A stretch of 64,000 nucleotides of DNA from Chrysomallon squamiferum (lineage: Eukaryota; Mollusca; Gastropoda; Neomphalida; Peltospiridae): contig CM022673.1 in NCBI GenBank assembly GCA_012295275.1, forward strand, positions 24,786,261 to 24,850,260, given 5' to 3'. Positions 12,901 to 23,844 of the stretch are shown here, piece by piece. The position numbers were made by a program, and so were the translations under genes. The notes under the pieces were generated by a model. The model was not told where the DNA came from, ran no database searches, and saw only the letters and a program-made list of their open reading frames with translations. Every line of letters starts with the position of its first letter. The first letter of the stretch is position 1.

Positions 12901-15900
12901 TCCTGTTCTAACCTACTGAAGTTACAAGTAAATTAACTGAAGAAAAATTAACTTTCCATTTATCTCAGATACCTAAAGATATCATATAAGCAAACTCAGC
13001 ATAAGCAATGCTAATTTAAATTGTTATGGTAGTGTTAAAGTTAACAGTGAGGGATCATTTAAAAAAATGTTATTGTTAAATTACTAAATAAAATAATGAC
13101 ATAATTAATACTGGATTAAAATACAATATAAATCAGAAAACACAAATATACATAATGAAACATCACTTACTGGGATTCACGTGTTTGTGTGCATCTAGAA
13201 GCCAGTCATGCATGGATCTGTCTTTGTAAGCGATGCTGCGGAAATGTTTTCCACCATTAACGTTCCATGTGCCTATACAAATCCTCACACTGCTTGGCTT
13301 CGTGTATTCCTTGTATCTCTTCACCATCCCGTGAAGAATTCCTGGAGCAGCTGGAACAAAAAAGTAAACAGGTGAATTACATAACAAGATTCAAGATATC
13401 AGCCTTTCTTTTTCCTTTTCTTTTTAAATTTAAATAGAATAATTACAGATTTAAAATATTTATTTAGTATATTTATGTTTTTGGGAGAGAGAGAGAAACA
13501 GACATATAGACAATGGTGCTAGAAGAAAAGACAGAATGACAAATATGTGTGTATATTTACACATATACACATACACACACATGCACATATATACATATAC
13601 ACAACCCATTTCTATATATAAAAAGATTCAGCTAAGATAAGAATTAATAATAAAACTGTTACCATGTAAACTCTTTGAGGTTAAGAGAGCCCTCGCCTTG
13701 TCTGCAAACTCTCCAACCAGCGAGTTGCTTAGCAACAGTTTGTCAATGGCTCCCTGTTTGCTGTTGTCTAAGAAGTTGTTTTGTATGGCTCTGTTGGCTG
13801 CTCGTGCTGCGTCTGTGGCCTTCAGTTAAAAAAATATTTAAAAAGCTGAATTTTTTTAATTTTTGGTTTCCAAATAACAAAAACAAACTAATGTGAATTT
13901 GTTTTACATTTTTTATTTCATGCCTCTTGTGATTTAATTTCTTTTAACTTTTATCCAAACATCATAAAGATGAGAAGAAAAATAAAAAAACAAATTTGGA
14001 AAATGAAATACAAAATACCTCAGTATAAAACAGATCTTAACAAGTTGTAATCAGTTAATTATTTCAAATGTCATGAATAAACAATTCATGTAAAAAAAAA
14101 AATCTATTTCACTGCAGACATAGGGTAATTGCATTTATAAACCATATTTTAATTTTTTATCATTAAAACTTCTTTAAGTATAAGGGAGTGTTTAGTTAGG
14201 CCATGGTCACTTGTACACAAGAATGCTTTACAATTCTTTTTTATTGAAATATGTTCAGAATGACTAGCATTATTCCAAAACAAAGTGTGACACAGTCAAT
14301 GAAAGAAGAAAAAAGACAGAACTGTTTCATTTAGTTTCTGAGAGTTTGTTCAGAATTACTGGCATTTTGACACACAGTGTCACACAGACAATGAAAGAAA
14401 AACAAAAAGACAGAACTGTTTTATTTAGATAATTAAATGTTTACCCTTGATCTTCCTCCGCCAAGAGCTCCTGTTCCTGCATATATTCTACTGACATGGT
14501 CACCGTTAATTCCCCAAATCTGCTTGTAGACTTCAATGAATCTTGTCAACATCTGTGGTTTGTTAGCCAGTCCTAGACTCTCTATCTGTTTTGGCAATAT
14601 CTGGAAACAAATCCATACACAGTCCTTTCTTTAACATTTTAAAAATCATTTCAAAAGAGTATTTATTGTTGCACTAAAATTTAATACTTTTTATTTCAAG
14701 AGTTTTTGTTTGTGTGATAAATATGAAAACGTGATGTCATTAGTTTCAGAATTGTAAATAAACAATTATCATGTCTCTGTATGTGTGTGTGTGTGTTTGG
14801 GGAATTGATGAATCATTTCAACAATTTTATATTATTTTTAATTTCATAATATTTCATTTTTTTGAATATGACATCCAATGGATGATTTAAAATCAGACTG
14901 TTACGAATGTTTGAAGCACTATCAAATATACAGTTGAAATTATCAAATAAATATGCTATGCAGCAGACAGTTGGTGTGTCTCACCTCCAGTCCAATCATG
15001 GTCTGTACAGAGTTTGTTCTGTCCAGACAGTCAATGCAGTTGGTCCTAATTGTTCCAGTTTGTTGTCTGAAAAAATACATTTGAATATTTTACTTAGACA
15101 TTACATAAAAAATCACAGATTGATTTCTCCAGAGATAAAAACAAAAATGACAGCGTAACTGAAATACAGCTAAATGGATTTTTCAATGTTTTATAATCTG
15201 ATCACTGAAATGAGTATTATTTTTTTTATTATCTACACTGAGATCTCACATGAAACAAAAGATAACTTTGCATGTGCTAGACTGTAAATTTAAATAAGAG
15301 GAGCATCTAAACAAAAATTAATCAATGCAAAGCAGCCTTATCAAAATGTACCTAATGTTTAAAGCAAATATATATATATATATCCACTTCGTTGGTAAAA
15401 TTTACAAAAGAAATGCAATTATTTACAACAAAGTAAATATTACAAAACATTTTCTGATTCGTATAAGTAAAGAATTAGTAGGAAGTGATTTATTTTCGCC
15501 TAATTTGTACTTGCCTCTTGGCCACCCCATCCTCTATATAGCAGAAATCAAACTCTTCAATGAATTTAATTAACTTTGATCTTAGTTTTTCAAGGTTTTT
15601 TAAATTGGTGCCTCTGATCTCGGAATGATAGTCAAAATGTATGTATGGAATATCCTGCGAATGATGAGATGCCTTGTGATGATTCTACAAAAAGAAATAT
15701 TGTAACATCTACATTAATGCTAATACATAAAAATATTCTCTGTGCAATTAAAGATTAACAAACAGCACCACCAAAATTATTCAATAATCAATCATTATTT
15801 TACACTTAGCTAAACAGTAATTACTGATTTTAACATTTAAATATGGATGCCTATTTTGTAAATGATTAAAAGTTTTAGTGATACAGTGATTATAATGAAC

Positions 15901-18900
15901 CTGTTTTCATGTTTTGGGCTGTGTAATTACAATTTTTAAATAAATCAAATTTAACATAAACAAAACAAAACAAAACATTTATCTGAAACCTTCAATAAGA
16001 AAAATTATCTATTACAGGTTTGTTGTGACTTGTATAAACTTATAATATTATAAAAGAAACAAACCTGAAAAGCTTGACTAAGCATGGTCTCGCCTTCCTT
16101 GGCTCCCAGCAGGTTAACAATAACCTGCTTGCCATATTGTTCTTTGAGCATTTGCAAATGTCTGTCATAGGCTGGAGCTGATGCCTCATAGCCACGAGAC
16201 ATGTGAATTTTGTGTGAGCCAACCTAGTGTAATAATATAGATTAAAATTAAATATTTTTAAAATGTGGATCAACCAATACTTTCACATTTAATAGTTTAC
16301 AAATAAAAAAAATTAATAATCTTGTAATTTACTATTATTTGTTATTAATAAGACACAGCAAGACACAAACAAAAAAACTCAAAAATATAAAATGTTTTTT
16401 TTTTTTTTTTTAATGTTGTTGAGATGAAAGAAAATGTGCAGTGAAAAAGATATATTATTAAATATTATGTACAGGTAGATTTTTAATAAAATATTTTGAT
16501 GAATTATACTAAAACAATAATTAATTTTTTTTCACCTGTATTCCAGATTGTTCCCAGAACAGAGGAACTGAACCTCTCGTTTGAATGAAAGATGACACCT
16601 GGTTCTCCAAAAATATCACCTAAAAAACAGAATATTTCACACTGTGAGAAAGTTTACATCTTTTTAAACATACATGTATCCTATAATAGTATACAAGGCA
16701 ACTGCATAATCAGCTGAACTTAATAATACATGGAAAGAAATAGACTGTAAAACCATAGAATTAATTCAATTAAAAAGAAATTTAAAAAAATCTTATTGCA
16801 GAAGTGTATTTATTATTAATAAAAAGGCTGTTATTCAGTTCACATACTACTGTAGGTTATTAAATAGTTTAGCATTTAAGTCAGTTATTTTGTATTTTGT
16901 TATAAAATTACTAAATCTTTTAAACAAACAGAATTACTTGTTTAAACTACTGGATATAAATCCATTAAAAAAAAAAAAAAAGGGTTTAGAAGATAATTAC
17001 CAAAACGATGTAAATTTTATATATTTACATTTATATATAAAATTTCACATCTGAATTGTTTTATGTATAAGACGTTTTACGAATATTACTTGTTCTGTTT
17101 CACAGAAGTTGGCAACGTGGCCATCGTCGTTGGTTCCCCGGACATTAAATCGAGTCCCCGCCCTCTCACAGCTCAGCCGAGAAATGAGACACGCTTTGGC
17201 CTGTCGGTGAGCAGCGTAGATTGTGCGAATCTCCACACCACCACACATCATCTTCAGCAACCACTGGCCACAGTCTATACCATAGCGCTGGAAGTGAACA
17301 TGCAGCATCCGATTCCTAACAAATAAAAATAAATTTTATAAACACTGATAAATGAATACATGACAGATAGAACAGTAACAGCTTCTTCAGAAACTTCTAA
17401 TTAAAACTCATTAAAAGTTCATTATAAAATAAAGTGCATATTTACAGACAGAAAAAAACAATTTAATGAACTGTATTTAACAAGAAATAAATTTGGAAAT
17501 CAGTTTAAATTAAGTAAACTATAAAATAAAAATATTAAATGTGAATTATTATACAATTCAAAGATCTTATGTTGCAAATACATACTCCAGAATCATGCAT
17601 TTTATCAGTCAGATTAAATTAAATTAGTGGATTTATTATTACTTATAAAATAATACAGGTTCAAATGCATTTATAAAATCTGCAGTATGTATTTTTTTTA
17701 ATTATTATTACTGTAATTATTAGATGATAAATAAAAATATTAATTACCAGAAAAATCTGTTGTCTGTTTCTACGTCATTCAGTTTGCGTTGAGCACACAA
17801 ACTGAGATCCCAGGGAACTCCACTTGCTGACCAGGAGAAATAGAAAGTTCCTGAGCTCAACAGTTTTCTCACCTCTACTATGTACTCTTCGTCACTGGGG
17901 TCATTGCGAAGAGACAGCAGCTGCACTGCTGTGATTCGGAAAACTTCTGATTCTAATATTTTGCCCACTGATAAACAACCAGTCACCATTACAAGATACA
18001 TGATGCTGATGTTACCTGATTTTTAAAAATAGAAAAACAAAAAAAAAACAAATTTAGGACATTTTTTATGATGTTTTTTCTACCTAAAAGTTTTTGGAAT
18101 ATAAAATTTCTTTTAAAATTATTCTATATTTATCTCTTTATGTATAATAATATATAAAATGTCAATATTATTGATTTTTATATTTAAAAATATATATATG
18201 AAAACAAGTTTAAAACAAATATTTTAATATGTCTTTAAAGTCAAATGAATGAATTAGTTTAACAACATATTTCAATATTATTGTTCAGTGTACAAAGTAT
18301 GTGAAGATAGCTGGTGTGGCCAGTGTGTCATTTTTTGGGGTAATTAAATATTATTACACTGATCTATAAAACAGTGGCTTGAATAAGAAAAACTGAGTGC
18401 ATGATTACAGAATGACTCATCAAAGTATACTCAACCTCTGATTCATGGTCTACACCTGCACTTTGTATATTATTAATTAAAGGTTGAGTAATTATCTTAC
18501 CTGTGTTGATTCTTAAAACACCTAGGCATCCATATGCATCCAAAACTTTTGTGTACTGCTTTTTAAGAGTTTCCATCTCCAAAGATGCTGTGAAAGAGAG
18601 TTCTTATAAATATATTTTCTTACACATTATATTTTGAATTTATTTTGTTACTACATCACATGATCATGCATTGGTTTTGTATGTATTGCAAAAATCTAGC
18701 TTCTACATCAAATTTATATACAAGAATTAAATCAATAGTTTCAGTTTGAAATATAGAATATTCCATTAGTTAAAATTGAAAGCAAACACACAGAGAAAAG
18801 TGAATGTCATAACTTAAGAACTCTGTTTTAGGTGTAAAGAATTATAAAGATTCTTCTGAAATCAAATGCATTATAAAAAATTAAAAAAAAGCTTGTCAAG

Positions 18901-19818
18901 GGTTATGTGACAATTATGAACAGTGGCAACTTCTGTCTGGGAGTTTGTTTTTTAAAATATATACTGAATTTTGCCCCAAGAATTCTTACTTTGATTATAA
19001 ATACAATGATAGAATAATGACTTTTATTTGCAGTACTGGTCTGAAAGTTTTATACTTAGGTGAGAACTACTTTTGCTGGTCAAGTTAGTGTGCAGTTGTT
19101 TTCCTCTCTACTGAAACTGTCCCTCAACATCTTTGAAAGGATTCTAAGTTAGCTAATATTTAATAAAGAATTTTTTTTTTATTCTATTGAAAATTTATCC
19201 TACATGATGCATATCTGTTTTCTTTTTACCTTTAAAATAATAATAATAGTAATAGTAATATAATAAAAATAATAGCTATTTTGAAAATGAAAAAATTATT
19301 TCCAGTCAGATGATTATGTGTAAGGAAAATACTTCATTAATATTTTACAGTTTTATTTCCTCGATATAAGTGACAAGCAAATACCTGATCGTAGGCTAAT
19401 GTCAAAAATTGTTAAGTTTGTATGTTAGTCAAAAAGTCAAAACAATTGCAACTCTCGTCATACAAATTAATTTAATTACAATTATATAGCCAACCAATCA
19501 AGTAATTTTTGCAAAATTTAAAAGTGCATCATTTTAACCAAATTAATAATAACGTTATCACTGATCCTATAACTACATAAACCAACATAATTTATGTCAA
19601 ATCACAGAAGTAACAAGCTTCAAAATGTCAGATCAATATTATTGATTTGCACTGACTAAACTGATTTAAAATATTTTCAACCTACACAAAACTACAACAC
19701 CGCCGGACTCAAACATCAGACTGTCTTCTTTACATTTACTTTCCATAATGACACTGTATAGCGTGTCATTGTCCGGGGGAAGTTTATGAAAAATACGATA
19801 ACCCTTTCCCATTGCCAT
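2314..19818 (-). CDS. SYNJ1: Synaptojanin (phosphoinositide phosphatase), complete, 26 coding exons
   Basis: Dual phosphoinositide phosphatase of clathrin-mediated endocytosis: it strips PI(4,5)P2 and PI4P/PI3P from vesicles so that clathrin and adaptors detach. Exons, 5' to 3': 19818-19686, 18587-18501, 18015-17748, 17315-17090, 16619-16536, 16223-16065, 15684-15515, 15066-14985, 14600-14445, 13819-13663, 13350-13171, 12780-12678, 12559-12419, 11808-11616, 9688-9530, 9038-8885, 7669-7591, 7115-6912, 6714-6636, 6217-6046, 5791-5723, 5428-5337, 5076-4893, 4496-4405, 3853-3700, 3236-2314. They sum to 4,500 nt (1,499 aa plus TAG) with every phase matching. The start [13 protein letters not shown] aligns with the vertebrate synaptojanin N terminus, and a second in-frame ATG lies two codons later. 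Domain order SAC, 5-phosphatase, RRM-like, proline-rich is the family's full architecture. Intron 7 uses a GC donor. Exons 10, 18, 23 and 25 use AAG acceptors. The SYNJ1/SYNJ2 distinction is vertebrate-specific, so the symbol means pro-orthologue. Confidence 0.97.
3876..3934. repeat. (TAA)n-(GAA)n microsatellite upstream of synaptojanin exon 25
   Basis: About eight TAA/AAT units followed by about eleven GAA units on the plus strand. On the transcribed sense strand this is (TTC)n-(TTA)n, placed about 25 bp upstream of the exon 25 acceptor, so it supplies the polypyrimidine tract. Confidence 0.93.
6046..7115 (-). other. SYNJ1: RRM-like domain of synaptojanin (exons 18-20)
   Basis: Exons 18-20 follow the phosphatase core and encode the non-canonical RRM-like fold (DUF1866) typical of synaptojanins. 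Visible pieces are [23 protein letters not shown] and [15 protein letters not shown], in the same order and spacing as the human protein. It is followed by an acidic stretch, [13 protein letters not shown], leading into the proline-rich tail. RNA binding is not established for this domain in the family; the name describes the fold. Confidence 0.85.
7795..8858. repeat. 41-bp minisatellite, about 26 copies, in synaptojanin intron 16
   Basis: Tandem units with core CACACCTCACACTTGTATTT followed by an ATTTCTGTACTAACACAAC-type spacer. Variation is mainly G/A and C/T point changes and 2-bp length variants. It ends about 25 bp before exon 16 and occupies most of the intron. Confidence 0.95.
9882..9914. 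repeat. (GT)n microsatellite
   Basis: About 16 GT units in synaptojanin intron 14. Confidence 0.9.
10354..10473. repeat. Two-copy 60-bp duplication in synaptojanin intron 14
   Basis: AATGTATTAACTGTGATGG and CTACACAGTGGGTTTTTTAT occur twice in tandem. Confidence 0.85.
14445..19818 (-). other. SYNJ1: SAC phosphatase domain of synaptojanin (exons 1-9, about residues 1-455)
   Basis: Exons 1-9 encode the SAC1-like domain that hydrolyses PI3P, PI4P and PI(3,5)P2. Landmarks read directly: [13 protein letters not shown] in exon 2; [13 protein letters not shown] and FYFSWSASG in exon 3; [20 protein letters not shown] in exon 4; and the CX5R catalytic loop [12 protein letters not shown] in exon 8, with Cys about 386 and Arg about 392. 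The nucleophile and arginine are both intact, so the SAC domain should be active, unlike vertebrate SYNJ2B-type or INPP5F variants that can be judged only by assay. The loop sits just after the GC-AG intron, so correct splicing there is needed for catalysis. Confidence 0.95.
18588..19685 (-). other. Intron 1 of synaptojanin
   Basis: 1.1 kb first intron, with donor GTAGGT after codon 44 and acceptor CAG at 18590-18588. AT-rich, with no recognisable element. It may hold regulatory sequence because it is next to the promoter, but nothing specific is visible. Confidence 0.6.
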
Positions 19819-20269
19819 TTTGTCGTATGAAGCGGAAATCTTCTTGTCATCGCAGAGTTACCTTTCCATTATTTTACACCCACCAACCGCTAGGATAAAG
19901 ATTACGATCGTTTACCGCAAAACCGTAACCGGTTGTTTATACTTTCTGTTTCATTTTCATGATTTCAGGACATGAACCATCTTACCAACCAAACAATTGT
20001 TTTCATCAATAAGCAAAGTCTCGCTAAATTTTAGAAAATCAGATTATCAGGCTGTTTATAGAGAGAATTTCGTCGTAAAGTTTTATATTTATATTTAATC
20101 ATATGACTTGAAGCATAATTTTACATTCACTAATTGTCCTGTATATGTTTCCTATCAGATAGTTAAAACACATCATCATCAAAAGTGGACAATTTATAAA
20201 AATATAAACTGGTTTTATTGCATACATAAATTTGGTTAAGATAAAGATATCTTTATTTATGTTATTTTA

Positions 20270-20274
20270 TCTAT

Positions 20275-20313
<39 letters not shown>

Positions 20314-20315
20314 CC

Positions 20316-20361
<46 letters not shown>
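20270..20361. repeat. (TCTA)n and (ATT)n compound microsatellite in the shared promoter
   Basis: About ten TCTA units followed directly by about fifteen ATT units. It lies about 250 bp upstream of the TGFBRAP1 start codon and is expected to be length-polymorphic. Confidence 0.9.
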
Positions 20362-20364
<3 letters not shown>

Positions 20365-20495
20365 CTCATCATTTGTGGTGTGAGAGAATAATTTAATTGT
20401 TCATAGGTTACAATAACACTACACACGAAAACAACCATAAAATAATTTATCACCCTTGAAGTGGGAGTTTCCACCCATAGAGGGAGTATGTTTCC

Positions 20496-20504
20496 AAGAT
20501 GGCG
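20496..20504 (+). promoter_or_regulatory. YY1-like element AAGATGGCG
   Basis: Matches the core of the YY1 consensus (AAGATGGCGGC) in the forward orientation, upstream of TGFBRAP1. Its ATG also opens a 10-codon upstream ORF (20499-20531) if transcription starts 5' of it. Two more short upstream ORFs follow at 20528-20551 and 20548-20571. Confidence 0.45.
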
Positions 20505-20609
20505 CAGCCCAGTGTAGAATTGCCGACATGAAAAGCCGAGTCCAGAAATGACTAGTGTTAGCATATTTTAAAAAGCGGTACTATCAGGAATTTGTCATTC
20601 TACATCAAA

Positions 20610-22897
20610 ATGAGCGTGAAGGCATTTGAGTTAGTACCTGCTGTTGAGCATGTCAAACTTATGTCAGACAAAGCAAAAACACAGGTAACGTCTCCGATTA
20701 GATCTCCTTAATTTGTTCAAAATGTCCAGTTTGCTGTCAAAGTAACATGTTTCTAAGTGCCAAACGCAAATGATTTTTTCTGTGTTAATGTGCATTCTAA
20801 CTGCACAAACATTATGAAGAATTAATACTGATTGGAAGAAACGGCGAATAAAACATTGGCATACAGACTGTTAAAAATAATAGTGTTTATGGATAATACA
20901 GATTTTGAGAATGAGATGTATTTTGACAATTTTTGTTAAATGACAGGAATACTTCTGTACCGTGTTCGCTTTTGTTTATTAGTAAAAGCATTATTTTTCT
21001 TCTAACTACAATAAATTAATTACTAATTACTAATATGTCTAATTTTAAAATAATTTAATTTATAAATGTACATGTTACATTGTTTTTATTGATTTGCTTT
21101 TTTTTTTCGATTAATGAAGAAAAACATCTTTATACTTTACAGTTGATAGCTTTTGGTTTTCTCAGTCATAGATTATAAAAGAGAAAAATAAGTTTATATA
21201 TATATATATATATATTACAATGCAGTTGAGACAATTTTGAAACTTTCTCAGAAAGTGTTTATTATAATGATTAATGTAAATTATGTTGCTCTCACTGTGT
21301 ATCACACTTTTGACAGATGTCAGTGATAGATATATTTTTAGCTCAAGTTTCTCATGAAGAATATATAAAAGTAATCAATTACAGGAAAATATTCAGTATC
21401 AAAAACAATTATTTATATACTAATTATCTATAAAATAAATTTTAAAATTAAAAAAAAATAATAATAAAATAAAATAAAATAAAACAAGCAGTGCTGTTCC
21501 TTCTTTTTTCTGAATGTTCATGTAAAGTCCAATATGATATATATCCAATATTTATTAGTGAAATAAAAATGCATGTGTTCATTAATATTTCATGTTTGCC
21601 TCATTTAAATTAATTATGATGTATACAGTGATTTAATTTTTTTTTTTTTTTTTTTTATCTATGATTATTTGATGTGTATTTTATAACAAATTATATTATA
21701 AAAAATATATGCAAAAATGTTTTTGTTTTTATTTTTGTCTTATTTACCAAAGATTGAATGCATTGATGTCTGTGGAAAAAATCTTTACATTGGAACAAAT
21801 GACTGGTATGTTTCTATATTTACTATTGCTTACAAAGAGTTGTAATCTGCATTGAATTAAACATAAGTTTAATTATCCTTTTTCAGTCATATATAATAAA
21901 TATAAATATATGCATTTACCATATTAGAAATTTCTTATTAATACATAAAATTTATTTTGTAAGTTAATGCTCAATGAATGAAATTTTCATTTTTGTGTTA
22001 AAATGTTTTGAAATTTTACAACCGTTTTTGAAGTTAATAATCTATGCAAAAATCTTTAATTTTGATTGTCTGTTGTAGTTTTGTAGTGCATTACAGCCTT
22101 GATGAAAGAACTGCATCCACTGGTGGACGAGTTTCCTTTCACAGTGAAAAACAGGGACACAAATATCTTGCAGTTGTAAGTACTGACATGTCCTGAGTGC
22201 TTTAATAACCTTTCTTGATGTCTAAACATTTCTTCCAGGTCGTAAAAATAAATTATATTCAGTTTTTTATTTATCATCACCATTTATTAAAGAGAAAAAA
22301 AAATAAAAAAAAAATACCATCAACTAACATATGAGAAAACCCTTTTCCAGTTCATCCCAACTTAACAGTGCCATTTTTTTTTTTTTTTTTTTTTATAAAT
22401 TCTTTATTTATGATAGATGTATTATTCTGTATAACTAACTGAAGATAGTTGAATTAAAACTGTACTTTATATTTTTATTTTTGTCAATGAATTTATAACT
22501 GCTCTTCATGTTGTTGGTTATTGTCAAGTTTTCAATAATCTTGAGGTTTTGGAATGTTCAGAATACGTGCATTTTACATTTTACCATTTTGACAAAATAA
22601 AAATGACTCAGACTTTAAAGCAGTTTTTTTCATTTGTTTCCACAGAAAAAGCCAATTGTACAAATAAAGGCAGCCTCAGCCCTGAACAGAATTCTTGTCC
22701 TGTGTGACAACACACTGACCTTGCTCAACATGTTTGACTTGGAGGTTTGTGCTTCCTCCTGTTTCATAACAACAAAATACTTCTTATCTTCAACACATCC
22801 ATATACATACAAATACATACTCACACATACAGTCTTACACACACACACACACACACACACCTTCATTAAGAATTAATTAATTTTGATTATATAATTA

Positions 22898-22928
<31 letters not shown>

Positions 22929-23774
22929 TATTACTACAGTTTCAGTTCAACAAAATGTTTAGATGTAAACACATATTAAGCTTTATTTTTCAGTATTATT
23001 TATGGAATTTTTGTCATATTTTTTTTATTATTATAATTTTTTTTTTTGTTATTATTTTTTTTTTTTTTTTTTTTTTAAATATTTTTTTTTTTTTTTTTTT
23101 TTTTTCAAAATTATTTAAAAAAATTATAATTTTTTTGGGTTTATTTGCTTTACAGCCCATTATGACTGGTGCAAAGATAAAGGGTGTGTCATATTTCTGC
23201 ATAAATGAGAACCCTCTGCGAACAAATCCATTTTGCATTGAGGTACAGATTTATTATTAGTTAAACTAAAACCTACTCTAGGTGAAGACACACTCTAACT
23301 ACAAATGATATGTATTATTTATAACATTGTTGCTTTTGATTTAATTGAAGTCATATTGTTTTAGATGTGTGTACCTGATCTATAAAAATAGCTTTGAAAA
23401 TCTTGTTAATTGATTTTATGAAAATAGATTAATACTGACTACCCAGTTATTCAGTGCCAGTTTATTATTATTTACAAGAATTTCCTTTTTATTTAATTTT
23501 TTCTGTTAATAAAATAAGTTGTTTAATCTTTATCAGTTATTCTAATGTATAATTGTTATGGAACAGTGCTGTTTTATAATTAAATTACACTGAATATTTA
23601 AACACAGATTTGCGTAGCTCTGAAAAAGAAACAGATTCAGATGTACACAGTCACTGAGGACAGGATAATACAGCTGCGAGATATCTCTGTGCCAGAGCCT
23701 GCTGTTGTTCTTGTAAGTAAATACATTTATTTTGTCCTATTTGAAATATCAGAAATAAATAGTCATAACAGTAC

Positions 23775-23844
<70 letters not shown>

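Larger units (their letters stand above)
7591..13350 (-). other. SYNJ1: Inositol polyphosphate 5-phosphatase domain (exons 11-17, about residues 508-844)
   Basis: Type II 5-phosphatase catalytic core, which dephosphorylates PI(4,5)P2 at the D5 position. Hallmarks of the Mg-dependent endonuclease/exonuclease/phosphatase fold are all present: GTWNVNGGK (exon 11), [14 protein letters not shown] (exon 12), [13 protein letters not shown] and [15 protein letters not shown] (exon 14), [11 protein letters not shown] (exon 15, about residues 724-733), [10 protein letters not shown] (exon 16, about 799-808) and TSDHRPV spanning exons 17/18 (about 840-846). No catalytic residue appears to be lost. A roughly 1.06 kb minisatellite fills much of intron 16, between the last two catalytic exons. 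Confidence 0.96.
19819..20609. promoter_or_regulatory. Head-to-head intergenic interval, probable bidirectional promoter
   Basis: Only 791 bp separates the start codons of divergent synaptojanin and TGFBRAP1. The flank nearest synaptojanin (about 19.7-19.95 kb) is clearly richer in CpG than the surrounding introns. A YY1-like site, AAGATGGCG, lies at 20496-20504, about 110 bp upstream of the TGFBRAP1 ATG, where YY1 sites often sit close to a start site. A (TCTA)n-(ATT)n microsatellite at about 20270-20361 lies in the middle. No TATA box in a convincing place was seen. Shared regulation is an inference from spacing. Confidence 0.6.

Noticed and set aside
17063-17326. Plus-strand 87-aa open frame
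   Set aside because: Antisense of conserved SAC exon 4; open only by codon chance.
23014-23260. Lys-rich and Phe-rich open frames
   Set aside because: Products of poly-T runs beside TGFBRAP1 exon 5.
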